From positions 95,719-159,718 of the forward strand of contig VYZI01000826.1 in the NCBI GenBank assembly GCA_013397695.1: 64,000 nt of DNA, written 5' to 3'. The DNA comes from Centropus unirufus. Its lineage: Eukaryota > Chordata > Aves > Cuculiformes > Centropidae. The notes under the pieces were generated by a model that worked only from the letters and a program-made list of their open reading frames with translations, did not search any database and was not told where the DNA came from. Below, one piece after another: positions 35,082 to 46,105 of this stretch (position 1 is the first letter of the stretch; each line of letters starts with the position of its first letter). The position numbers and the translations under genes are program-made.

Positions 35082-35675
35082 CCTGGGCTGCATCAAAAGA
35101 AGTGTGGCCTGCAGGTCAAGGGAGATGATTCTCTCCCTTTACTCTGTTTTCTTGAGGCATCAGCTGGTGTACTGCGTTCAGTTCTGGAATCCTCAGTCCA
35201 AGAAAGAGATGGAAATGTTGCAACAGGTCCGGAGAAGGGCTACGAAGATGATGGGAAGTGTGGAGCACCTCTGGTACATTTTGAGAGTTGGGGTTGTTCA
35301 GCCTGGAGAAGAGAAGGCTTCAAGGAGACCTTAGAGTGGCCTTCCAGTACCTGAAGGGGACTACAAGAAAGCTGGGGAGGAATTTTTTTCCAAGGGCATG
35401 GAGTGATAGGATGAGAGGGAATGGCTTTAAATTGGAAGGGGGAAGATTTAGATTCGACATTAGGAAGAAATTCTTGATGCTGAGGGTGGTGAGGCACTGG
35501 CAGAGGTTGCTGAGGGAAGTGGTGGCTGCCTCCTCCCCAGAGATGCTCAAGGCCAGGTTGGATGTGGCCTTGAGCAGCCTGGTTTAGTGGGAGCTTCTCC
35601 TGCCCATGGCAGGGGTGTTAGAACTGATTGATTTTCCAGGTCTTTTCCAACCCAAACCATTCTATGATTCCAGGA
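35082..35675 (+). mobile_element. CR1 LINE fragment, sense
   Basis: From 'tcctgggctgcatcaaaaga' to 'aaaccattctatgattccag'. The frame at 35,288-35,587 has GLFSLEKRRLQGDLRVAFQY and EGGRFRFDIRKKFLMLRVVR. One of the better kept ORF2 ends in the window. Confidence 0.95.
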
Positions 35676-36323
35676 TTATTCAGATTGGAAGACTATTTTG
35701 GATTGTATCTCACAACTTAACAAAAAAATCAGTGTGTGTCTGCATATGCTTTTCTACATATATATCAAACTGCATGTTTAAGCACTTTTTTTTGTAAAAC
35801 AATCACACAGAGGTCATTCTGAAATAACTTTGTGGTCAGGACAATCAGGTGAGACAAAAGTGGCTCATGTTCAAAACAGTAATTCACCTCATTAAAGTGT
35901 CCCAATTATTACGGCCAGTTACCTCATGATCAAATTGTCTAAGCTAAGAAACCATTCCCCTCCAAAAGAGGAAAAACGTGGTTGAAACTGCCATTCTGGT
36001 TGTCATTTTACAATAAAAATACTTTAAGACGACTTTAACCTAGATACTTATTTTTCTCGGTGTGACATCCAACATAAACACAGTATTTTAGAGATACCTT
36101 CAAGCCAAAATCTGAATTTAGCACCAGAATGCTGTTTTACAGAAGTCCACGCCAAATTCTTTTAATATCATTAAGCTGGATTAAAATAATGGTACTACTT
36201 TAAGTCACATTATGCCAGCATAAAATGCAAGAGCTACTTCAAAGCAGCACAATAAACCACTGTTTCATGATGATCAGCTGGTTGAACTACAAATCCCAAG
36301 TACCTCAAGCTCCATTTAATTAC
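35676..36323. other. Unique spacer
   Basis: No gene or repeat recognised. Confidence 0.5.
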
Positions 36324-36477
36324 TACTGTACAATTAAATACACTATATATTATATATANNNNNNNNNNNNNNNNNNNNNNNNNNNNNNNNNNNNNNNNNN
36401 NNNNNNNNNNNNNNNNNNNNNNNNNNNNNNNNNNNNNNNNNNNNNNNNTTTTTATATATACTGTAAATTGTACAGTA
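36324..36477. repeat. AT-rich inverted repeat containing an assembly gap
   Basis: Arms TACTGTACAATT (36,324-36,335) and AATTGTACAGTA (36,466-36,477) are perfect reverse complements, followed inward by TATATA runs. The gap is centred within 3 bp of the arm midpoint. The frame spanning the Ns is an artefact. Confidence 0.85.
36359..36448. other. 90-N sequence gap
   Basis: Run of 90 Ns flanked on both sides by TA dinucleotide repeats. Confidence 0.99.
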
Positions 36478-36497
36478 CATACATCAAATACATAATA

Positions 36498-37315
36498 CCT
36501 GAGGAAGACTGGATGTCATCCAGAGGGACCTGGACATGCTGGACAAGTGGGCTTGTGTGAACATCATGAGGTTTTCAAAAAGGCCAAGGCCAAGGTCCTA
36601 TACCTGGGGTGGGGCAACCTGCAGTTTCAATACGGGATGGGAGATGACACGATTGAGAACTGCCCTGAGGAGGACTCAGGGATGCTGCCTCAGCCGAGAA
36701 GCCCAACCGTGTCCTGCACTGCATCAAAAGAAGCGTGGCCAGTGGGATGAAAGAGGGGATTCTCCCCCTCTACTCCACCCTCGTGAGATCCCACCTGAAA
36801 TCTTGTCAAGTTCTGGAATCCCCAACTTAAGAAGGATATGGAGCTGTTGAAGCTTGGAGCAAGTCCAGAAGAGGCCACAGAGACAACTAGAGGGCTGGAG
36901 CGCCTCGGCTCTGAGGACCGGCTGAGAGTGTTTAGGTTGTTCAGCCTGCAGAAGAAAATGGTCCATAGAGACCTTAGGGCAGTTTCCAGTACCTGATGGA
37001 GCATCCAAGAAAGCTCAGGAGGAACTTTTTAAAAAGGCACGGAGTGATAGGATGAGGGACAATGGCTTTAAATGGGAAGAGGGAAGATTTAGATTAGATA
37101 CTCAGAAGAAATTCTTGACATTGAGTGTGGTGAAACACTAGCCCTGGCTGCCCAGGGCAGTTGTTGCTGCCTCCTCCCTGGAGGTGTTGAAGACCAGGTT
37201 GGATGGGGCTTTGAGGAGCCTGGTGTAGTGGGAGATGTCCCTGCCCATGGCAAGGGGGTTGGAACTGGATGATTTTCAAGGTCCCTTCCAACCCAAACCA
37301 TTCTATGATTCTGTG
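36498..37315 (+). mobile_element. CR1 LINE fragment, long sense copy
   Basis: Starts just downstream of the RT box ('aagactggatgtcatccaga') and runs to 'attctatgattctgtgag'. Several indels, for example in the 'ccctgaggaggactcagg' area, break the frame. Confidence 0.95.
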
Positions 37316-37445
37316 AGGAATTCAGAAAGCCTGGCTAGTGGTTACACCAAGAGACAAAACAAAGAAAACTTGCTCAGATTGTAAAGCTATAAAGTCTCTG
37401 TGGGTGAACATTGCCATGAAGCGGCTTGACTTTCTAACCCTTTTT
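37316..37445 (+). repeat. Third copy of the 29.65-kb flank repeat
   Basis: 'aattcagaaagcctggcta' to about 'ggcttgactttctaaccc' matches the first 130 bp of the inverted-repeat arms at roughly 80%. It again directly follows the 3' end of a CR1. Confidence 0.85.
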
Positions 37446-38880
37446 TATTTTGATTCTTCCAGTTCCAGGATTTTCAAAATATATCACTTTTCCACATTAA
37501 ATATACGTTCTGTGTAGATCAAACTTTATTGCCAGTACTTGCAAAGTTATCCTACATGCAGGAAAGACTCATTTCACAAGGAAGAAGTGTTATAACAGAC
37601 AGAATGCATAAAGCCAATTTAATGTTGAAACCCTCTGTTCTGGCCTAACCTATGTAATATTAGACAAATGTCTTCCCCTCTTTTCCTTCCCTTTACAAAT
37701 TGCTCGCTGTACCTGTGTCATCCCTTGAGGCCAAGGACTGGCTTTCCCTTTGTATAATGTGATTTACAGCTGGGGTTTCTGAATGCTGCTACAACACAAA
37801 ATCACTGCAACAGTTCAGAGCTCTGCTCTACCAATCACCCTAATCCCAGTCTTTACTGGTACTTTTAATGGCATCCCTGCTGTTCCATGACAATAGTCCA
37901 ATCAAGAGAACTTGTCCCATCACTGTGAACCTACTGTATAAACACATTTCTATATACATAACACGCTTTTCTCTTTTTTTAACCCTCAGGTCACATCTCA
38001 AACACTGGCAGTGAAGTCTAAACTCGTTCCATTCTCAGCAAATGGGAATAGTTTTACAGCCACATAATTATTTCCATGTAAAATACCACCTAAAAAGCTA
38101 CTACTTCAGCTCTATCCACTCAGTTTGCCTATAAAATACTGGCAATAGCAAGCTTAGCCAGGGCTCTACAGCAGAATACAGGGCTCAACATGAGAATAAT
38201 ATCTTAGAAAAATGCAGGAATAGGACACATTCTGCCTCGAGACAACTCCCAGCAGGAGAACCTCAGTCTGTTATCGCACTCAGCCCTCCCTGCACTGCTC
38301 CAGGTCTGACACTTCTGTCCTGCAGGGCTGGCGTTCTCACTTTTCCAGTTGGAATAACAATCTGGAGAGTTCCCCACAGAAAGTTCCTACGCTCCCTGTG
38401 CAAACACCTAAATCACATTGCCTCCTTCTCCCTCAAACAAACAGGGTGATCCTGGCACACCACTCAGTAGCTTCGCAGAGGGGAAGAAAAGTCATTTTTC
38501 TCCAGAATGAGCCTCTTGAGACCACCAAGCTCCCAAGTACAGCAACCCCAGCCTTTTCAAACCAGGGATTTTGGCATCGCCTCACGCGTACCCACAAACT
38601 CTCAAATGCCTGTTGTGCCACCCAGGTGCTGGGAGCCCTCCTGGAGAGGACACGGGCTAAAGAGCCACCTGAGCCAAGCCTAACCACAGGAACACCACTC
38701 CAGAATTCCTCCTTTCACCCATTCGGTAAGCACGCTTCCCCAAAACATTGGGATTTAACCGACTGCCGCTACCAATGAAAGAAAACGTCCATCAGGACAT
38801 TCCCATCCTGTCAGCCTGGATTAACACCAGCCGGGTGGCACGCTTCACACCAGCCCTTTCCACCCAAACTGGGGCGGTGG
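37446..38880. other. Unique spacer
   Basis: 1.4 kb of unique DNA becoming GC-richer after 38,200. The 126-residue frame at 38,398-38,778 and its antisense at 38,433-38,687 match no family I know. No transposon seen. Confidence 0.45.
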
Positions 38881-39640
38881 AGGGAGGAAAACGGGGCTCA
38901 GAAGCTCAACAGCATTGCCCATAAAGGGGCTTCTTTCAGGAAAAGTGCAAATTTGGCAGAGCCTGGGTCAGTTTTCTCACCTCCGCACACAATGAGAGGG
39001 GAGAGAGATGAAAGACCCTCTGGGTCTCAGCCTCATGCAGCTCCCCACGCCCAACACGGGCAGCTCCTGCCTTCCCCCCCATGGACACATGGACACACAG
39101 ACAAAAAGACAGTGCGGGGAGGGTTTTGGGGAGCGTGAAAGCACCATAAACACACAGAGACCACCAAAAGCCCTGCTCCAAACGGGCTTCCCCATCGCCC
39201 AGATGCGGATGCTCCTGCTTTCTGTGTCCCTTCCCGGAGGGGCTGCACTCACCTCCTGGGATGGACGCAGCTCCTGGCCGGTGGAAAAACCTCTTCTCCG
39301 CCGATACCGGAGCACAATTCCCACTGTCTCTTGGAGGGAGACGTCTTTCTCCGCTCTGCCGAGCTGCCTCTGCCTCCTCGCCTTCCCCCCCACCCCTCAC
39401 CCTCGGGTTCTCCTCCCTCCCTGCCTCCTTCGCCTTCCCCCAGCTTCTCCTCCCTCCCTTCCAGCCTCTCACAAACGCCTCCACGCGATGTGATGCCGGC
39501 TTGGAGGCGGGGAGGGAGGGAGGGTGTTGTGTCCCCCCTCCCCTCCTGTAGGATAATCGAACAGAATTCCTAGCCCAGCCGGACCTGTTCACTATTAAAT
39601 CACGTCCTTCCACTTGCCCACCCCTCTGCCTGCCTGGGTG
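38880..39640 (-). promoter_or_regulatory. GC/CpG-enriched patch, candidate promoter region
   Basis: The only clearly GC- and CpG-richer patch in the window. 39,345-39,475 is almost pure pyrimidine on the plus strand, and 39,509-39,524 is a canonical G-quadruplex motif (GGGGAGGGAGGGAGGG). It is free of CR1. A minus-strand promoter is inferred because a splice donor lies inside it on that strand. No clear TATA box. Confidence 0.4.
39253..39560 (-). other. Candidate 5' exon on minus strand
   Basis: On the minus strand the sequence CCAGGAG|GTGAGT gives a near-consensus splice donor with the GT at 39,252-39,251. The sequence upstream is GC-rich, so a noncoding or partly coding first exon ending at 39,253 is plausible. 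The open frame through it (start 39,613) is low-complexity Arg/Gly/Glu-rich and not convincing as protein. No partner exon was identified in the window. Confidence 0.3.
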
Positions 39641-39647
39641 ACCCTAC

Positions 39648-40203
39648 AAACATCGAAGTGCTTGGTTGGAGAAGATCTTTGGGTTCACTTAGTCCAACCA
39701 CATCCCTGACCACTTCATTTATTCGGCTTATAAACGCATCCAGGGATGGGGACTCCACCACCTCCCTAAGCAGCCTCTGCCAGTGCCAGAAAACCCTTTT
39801 GGTGAAGAAATTTTTCCTGATGTCTAATCGGAACCTCCCCTGCTGCAACTTGAGGCCATTTCCTCTCATTCTTTCCCCTGTCACTTGGGAGATGAGACCA
39901 GCACCCACCTCTCCACAACCTCCTTTCAGGCAGTTGGAGGCAGTGATTAAGGTCTCCTCTCAGCCTCCTTTTCTCCAAGATAAATACATCCCATTGCCTC
40001 AGCTGCCTCTCATAAGGCTTTTTCTCCAGCCCCTTCACCAGCTTATTAATCCTCCTCTGGACACACCCCAGACCCTCAAGGTCCTTCTTGTAGTGAGGGA
40101 CCCAAAACTAAACACAGGATTTGAGGTTCAGCCTCACCAGTGCCAAGTCCAGGGGCAGAATCTCTTCCCTGCTCCTGCTGGTCATGGTGTTTCTGATACA
40201 AAA
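39648..40203 (-). mobile_element. CR1 LINE fragment, antisense
   Basis: The inverted 3' end is decayed ('aacatcgaagtgcttggttg'). ORF2 C-terminus on the complement strand (WDVFILEKRRLRGDLNHCLQ) continues up to 'ctggtcatggtgtttctgat'. It abuts the next CR1 head to head. Confidence 0.94.
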
Positions 40204-40598
40204 CAAGTATTATAAGAAGCAGCAGAGGGAACTGGGGTCATTTAGCCCAGAAAAGGAGGATGAAGGGAGACCTCATCATTGTCTACAACTGCCTGAAAGG
40301 AGGTTATAGAGAGTTTGGTGTTGGTATCTTGGCCCAAGTGACAGGTGACAGGATGAGAGGAAATGGCCTCAAGTTGCACGAGTGGGCATGTTGAGATTAC
40401 ACATCAGGAAAAAATTCTAGAGGGTTCCCAGGCAATGGAGGAGACTGGTCAGGGAGGTGGTTGAGTCCCCATCCCTGAAGGAATTTAAAGGATGGGTAGA
40501 AGGATGGCTCACGGCCATCTTTAGTAGTGGATGGTTGTGGTTGTTTTCCATGATCTCAAAGGACTTTTCCAACCAAGTGATTCTATGATTCTGTGATA
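40204..40598 (+). mobile_element. CR1 LINE fragment, 3' end
   Basis: Starts 'agtattataagaagcagcag' and ends with 'tgattctatgattctgtgat'. Its 5' end touches the 5' end of the antisense copy. Both have their own 3' end, so these are two insertions and not one inverted copy. Confidence 0.93.
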
Positions 40599-41429
40599 AA
40601 GCTACCCAATTTTTTAGTTTTCATTATTTTGCTGACATAGAAACATGCACAACTCGACTTTTACAAAGCCACAAATCAGAAGGCAACAAAAAGATTCTTG
40701 ACCATAGATATCTGAAGTTAAATATGTTCACTAAAGAAAAACTGAGCATGATTTGGGAATAAAAGATATTAATTCAGGTGTAAAACCTTTGTAACAGTGA
40801 TCTAAGGGCCCCCACTAGTTTTAACTGGAGCTATTCAAACACCAATAGGAACCAAATGTGACTTGGGTATCATTTCCAGTCAGTGTGCAGTCTACCAAAA
40901 GTGCCATTGCAACTCAATCATTCATTGTTTTATTAATAGAGATGAATCTCAATATCTATCATATTTGACACTTAGCTGCAACAAATGGCTGCTCCTTGCT
41001 TTTCTTTTAGTTTAGGGATGAAATTCTGAATCAGAAGGAATTTGAAATAATATGAAGTTTCAGTCAATCAGCACCTTTCTGGAACCTCCTGTTGGTGGGA
41101 AATTCTAGTGTGCATCCACCGAGTATTTTTACAAGAAAATGGGTAGAGAGTAGCAATAAGGAGACATTAAAATATCTATGGCATGAGGTTTACCAAAATG
41201 CCAAGCATGCCATTGGAATAGCATGAATATGAGCAGCATTCCTTCTGGCAGCACACAAGTTTCTGTTTGGAAAAGGAACTGAGCTTCAGTGCCTGTTTTG
41301 AGGCTGCCTTCCTATGTTCAAGTGGATTTACTTTAAATTTTAACCTTTTTTTTTTTAACTGAGTAATACTTTCTCCAGAACAATTCAAACAAAAGGTCAT
41401 GCTTAACCTATGCTTTCCTCAGGATATCA
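40599..41429. other. Unique spacer
   Basis: No gene or repeat recognised. Confidence 0.5.
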
Positions 41430-42057
41430 TAAAATCAAAAGATAGTTTGGGTTGGGGACCCAAAGGGACCTTAAAAATCATCCAGTTCCAACCTCCTGCC
41501 ATGGGCATGGACACCTCCCACTAGACCAGGCTGCTCAAGGCCATGGCCAACCTGGCCTTCAACACTTCCAGGGAGGGGGCATCCCTAACTTCCCTGGACA
41601 ACCAGTGCCAGTGCCTTAATATCCACAACATCAAGAATTTCTTCCTAATGTTGAATCTAAATCTTCCCCCTATTCCTATTTTGTCCTATCACTCCATGCC
41701 CTCATAAAAAGTCCCTCCCTGTCTTTTCTGTAGGTCCCCTTCAGGTACTGGAAGGCCACTCTGTAGTCTTCCCAGTGCTTTTTCTTCTCTAGGCTGAACA
41801 GATCCAACTGTCTCAGCCTGTCCTCATAGCAGAGGTTCTCCAGCCCTCTAATCCTCCTCGTGGCCTCCTCTGGACCCATTCCAACACTTCCCTATCCTTT
41901 TTATTCTGGGGATTCCGAAACTGGACACAGTACTCAAGGTGGAGTCTCGCAAAAGTGAAGCAGACAATGAGAATCCTATCCCTCAACCTGCTGGCCACAT
42001 TTTTTTAACAAAACTGAGGATATGGGTAGCCTTCTGTGCTGCATGTGCACATTGCTG
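41430..42057 (-). mobile_element. CR1 LINE fragment, antisense
   Basis: Starts 'aaaatcaaaagatagtttgg', with a 9-bp insertion in the 'gttgg' block. It runs through ORF2 (complement frame LDLFSLEKKKHWEDYRVAFQ) to 'gcatgtgcacattgctggat'. Confidence 0.93.
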
Positions 42058-42426
42058 GATCAATGATAAATGAACATTTTTTCTTTTGGATTTAATGTTT
42101 TTCTTCAGAGATATAATTTCAGCTATGTACCTCGGACAGATAAACGCATGGTATTTTGTTATCTTGCCCCGTGCATCTAGGACACATGCTATGTAGATGT
42201 GTTGGCTGCTTTTTTTTTAAAAAAAAGTCATTTGTGGAAATAAAAATTCTGTAGTGTGGTAGCTAAAAGCTTAGGTAGGAGGTGTGAATCACTGTGTGAA
42301 AGCTGGGAGACACTTTGTTCATGTGAATTGCATAGGGTAAAGTGAGGACAGTAAAAGGTTTCCAGACAGGCAGAACTGTAGTGATCTCTGAAAGGAAAAA
42401 AGGGAAAACTGGGTAAGAGAAGACTG
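42058..42426. other. Unique spacer
   Basis: Contains T-run/A-run 'ttttttttaaaaaaaa' near 42,211. No gene recognised. Confidence 0.5.
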
Positions 42427-42808
42427 TATCATAGAATCGTTCAGTTGCTTCGTTGGAAAATACCTTTGGGATCATTGAGTCCCACTCTACCTGTCCACTA
42501 CTAAAACAGATCCCTGAGCACCTCATCTACCTGTCTTTTTAAAACTTCCAACCAAAGGATGGTGACTCAACCACCTCCCTGTGCAGCCTCTACCAGTACC
42601 TGAGAACCCTTTCCATGAAGGAAGTTTTCCAGATGTCTAATCTGAACCTGCCCTGGAGCAACTTGAGGCTTATTTCCACTCACCTTATCACCTGTCACTT
42701 GGGAGAAGAGGTCAACATCCAACTCACTACAACCTCATTTCAGGTAGTTGAGGACAGCAACAAGGTCTCCCCTCAGCCTCCTTTTCTTTAGGCTAAACAA
42801 CCCTCATG
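42427..42808 (-). mobile_element. CR1 LINE fragment, antisense
   Basis: Inverted 3' end 'gtatcatagaatcgttcagt', to 'cttttctttaggctaaacaa'. Confidence 0.93.
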
Positions 42809-43336
42809 TTTCCATCAAAAGATTGCATTCTGCCATAAAATTCCCACAGTAAGGATCATTATCTTTAAAGGAGATATCACATAGCACCAGAAAACCATCA
42901 GGAAAAGAGAAAGAGTACATAGAAAGGGAAAGGGGAAAGAGAAGAAGTTGTCGTTTCAGAATCAAAAACATCTTTCTTTATATAGAACCGATCCAGCAGC
43001 CTGACTTGATTCTAGTGAATAAAGTTTTCAATCAAGGTTAATGAAACCCTATGAAAGTCAGTCAAGGAGAAAAATTTGGTATCCATTCAAGTGTTTACGA
43101 ATTTCACAGTATTTCCATGTCTGTCACTTCAAATTACACTCACCAATGTTTGTTTTTCAGATAAGACAATGGCCTGATCAGATTGCTTGCTTTCTCCAAC
43201 TCTATTAAAATAATCTATAAATACTTACTTTCCAGTTAAAATTTCTATTTCCTAACCTGGAGGCTCATGCATCATTTCCTCTTCTGGCCATGAGCTGATT
43301 ACAGTATAGGTTCCATTGTTTTAATGCTGGCATAAG
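42809..43336. other. Unique spacer
   Basis: Purine-rich segment near 42,900-42,950; no gene recognised. Confidence 0.5.
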
Positions 43337-43885
43337 AATCATAGAATCACTAGGTTAGAGAAGACCTTTGAGATCATTGAGTCCAACTGTACTCGTCCAG
43401 CACTAAACCAGATCCCTAAGCACCTCATGTACCTGTCCCTTAATACTCTTCAGCATGGGAATTCAACTATCTCCATGGGCAGCCTATGCCCATGTTTGAT
43501 AACTCTTTTGGTGTAGAATTTTTTCATAGTATTCCCTGATGCCTAATTCAAACTGCCCTGGTGCAGCTTGAGGCCATTCCCCCTTATGCTATCACCTATC
43601 ACTGGCACAGGGAGACCAACACCCGCCTCTCTACAACCTCCTTTCAGGCAGTTTTAGGCAGTGATGAGGTGTCAGCCTCCTTTTCTCTAGCCAAAACAAC
43701 CCCAGGTCCATCAGCCACTCCTCATGACCCTTGTCTCTAACCACTTCACCAGCTTCATTGCCCTTCTCTGGATACACTCCAGGACTTCAACGTTGTTCTT
43801 GTAGTGAGGGGCCCAGAACTGAACCCAGGATTCAAGGTGCAGCCTAAACAGTGCTGAGTACAGGGGCAGAATCACTTCCCTGGAG
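43337..43885 (-). mobile_element. CR1 LINE fragment, antisense
   Basis: Inverted 3' end 'gaatcatagaatcactaggt', ORF2 C-terminus, ending at 'gcagaatcacttccctggag'. Confidence 0.94.
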
Positions 43886-44611
43886 CAAACAAATTAATAA
43901 AGTAGTGTCATAAAATATCTCATGTGCCATATTGAAAGGCTTACATTGAATCTGTAGTGAAAAGCAGAGAACAAATACACAAAGTACTCCTGTACTATGG
44001 ATTTTTTTTATATACCTCTGCAGAGTGGATCAGTTGCTAAGCTTGGGCAAATTGGCAAAGCCATTGATTTCTATTCATGGGTTTGCATTAATCAAAGTCC
44101 ATAGCATTTTAATATGCCACATATCTTCTTGACAATTAATTTGGGGAAGTACAAGATTGGAAAGAGTGGAGCAGCTTCCAACCTCTGCCGATCTGAATTT
44201 ATGACTCCATAAGGGCCTATCACAACAATAAAACTACTAATTGTTGACATGTTAATCAAGGATTGAGTTATCAAGAGCTTCAGCTGCTTGGTAATAGCTG
44301 CATTATAAATATCGAATCAGATGCCATTGGCTCTTACAGGGGGAAATATGTTACCTTGCAAGGAGTAATTGCTCACAAAACTTCCATTTAGACATTTTAT
44401 AGACTTGAGCCCAAAATACGATTTTCAGCCAAATATTCTATCGATTCTTGTCCTTATATGAGTGATTTACATACTGGGATGTAGTGCACAATATTGTTTG
44501 CTAGTAAGATATAAAACCATGAGCTTCATGGTTGTTGTAGCAGTGTAAGGCAGAGTAGATCCCCACTGAGCTTTAGATCAGTTACCAGGTAGCTCCATTT
44601 ATTTTAAATTC
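43886..44611. other. Unique spacer
   Basis: No gene or repeat recognised. Confidence 0.5.
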
Positions 44612-44936
44612 TTAGCGAATCAACAAGGCCAAATGCTGGGTTCTTCACTTGGGACACAGCAAACCCATGCAGTGCTCCAGGCTTGAGGAAGAGTGGCTGG
44701 AAAGCTGCCAGGTGGAGAAGGACATGGGGGTGTTGATTGACAGCTGGATCAATATGAGCCAGCAGTGTGCCCAGGTTGCCAAGAAGGCCAGCAGCAGCTT
44801 GGCCTGTATCAGAAAAAGGGTGGCCAGCAGGTCTAGGGAAGTGATTCTACCGCTGGGTTCAGCATTGGTGAGGCCACACCTCGAATTCTATGTTCAGTGT
44901 TGAGCCTCTCACTACAAGAAGGACATTGAGGAGCTT
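44612..44936 (+). mobile_element. CR1 LINE internal ORF2 fragment
   Basis: The sense frame at 44,649-44,903 reads EEEWLESCQVEKDMGVLIDS and KRVASRSREVILPLGSALVR, typical ORF2 connection region. It stops at 'aaggacattgaggagctt' and lacks the 3' UTR. Confidence 0.93.
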
Positions 44937-45542
44937 CAAATGTGAAGGATGACTTTGACCAAATGTGTGATAAATATTAATTTTTAACATTAACTGAAAG
45001 CTTCATTCAAATATAAGTAGTTTGTTAACCACTTTTACGTGATATATATAAAAATTTGAGAGTGAACTGCGCATTTTTCTCACAGGTTTTGGTTCTTGAA
45101 ATTCTCTGGCTATCTCTAGCAAAACTGATATTTTATGTGCCTTCATGGACAATGGAATACTTTTTACATTGATTTTTGACACTAAAAATACAAATAGAAC
45201 ATATTCTATTTGAATTAACATTTCCATAGAGAAAACTTTAAACACAGGGACTGACAAATTCCTCAGATGATTTAACTGACCAGTTAAGCATAATAAAACT
45301 TGACCTTTTCATTAGTTTTCACTTGATATCTGATTTGCAGAATCCAAAGTAATCCCTGTTCAAATATCTTAGAAGTGAAAGTGGGAAGTCCAGAACTATC
45401 AGATTTGAACACCACAGTTCAGATATTCATAATCTCTTCAACTAAAGACGACGTTATTATCAGACAGCAAATACAGGGTTTAGAGTCAGCTTTTCATGTG
45501 CACTATTTTCTCAATTTCCTTTACATAAAAGGTAGAAACTTT
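44937..45542. other. Unique spacer
   Basis: AT-rich; no gene or repeat recognised. Confidence 0.5.
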
Positions 45543-45640
45543 TCATAGAATCATTCAATTGCTTGGTTGGAAAAGACCTTTGAGATCATCAAGTCTAACT
45601 GTACCTGTCTGCTACTAAACCATTTTTGAGGTGCTTCAGG
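45543..45640 (-). mobile_element. CR1 LINE 3' end, antisense, about 100 bp
   Basis: 'ttcatagaatcattcaattg' to 'ctgctactaaacc', then sequence diverges. Confidence 0.92.
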
Positions 45641-46105
45641 TAGAAAACTGGTTTCAGAAGAGACACAATGCTATCTGCGGTCTGTATATTTGTGTGGATG
45701 GCTTAAATGTAACTTTTCTTGGGTTAGGATGGAAAGAAGGGACTGTGAGCAGAAGGAGTGAGATACAGAGGGGATATAACAGGAGTGTGTGAAATTGCAT
45801 CTGAATGTGTCATGATTGTAGGATCTGGTAGGGTTTGAACAGCAAATGCAAATCAGATGCTTGCAGATGAAGGATAACAGGTAAAGCAGGGGAAAGGGAC
45901 TCAGAGATCACTCAGAATCATCTCTGAAATTCCAGCATTAGAATAATCACTTCCTTAGTCAGCTTACAGCAATGCCCAAGCTTTGTAATATCAAATTCCG
46001 TAGTCATCAAAGGGCTGTTTTGGTAGGTCTGGGAGAGAGTTGTGGGATGAGAAAATTGTGGTGGCCTCAATTAGTTGAATTTAAAACTGACCCAAGATTC
46101 ACAGT
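45641..46105. other. Unique spacer
   Basis: No gene or repeat recognised. Confidence 0.5.

Noticed and set aside
36225..36560. 111-residue frame crossing the N gap
   Set aside because: Artefact of translating through 90 unknown bases.
38398..38778. 126-residue plus-strand frame in GC-richer DNA
   Set aside because: No family recognised, and an antisense frame overlaps; length is compatible with chance at this composition.
38936..39613. 225-residue minus-strand frame, longest in the window
   Set aside because: Low-complexity Arg/Gly/Glu-rich translation of GC-rich DNA. No domain, and it reads through a good splice donor. Kept only as possible 5' exon context.
39658..40215. 185-residue plus-strand frame
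   Set aside because: Antisense translation of a CR1 copy.
39648..40598. Single CR1 inverted by twin priming
   Set aside because: Both halves have their own 3' terminus and overlap in ORF2 content, so two insertions are needed.
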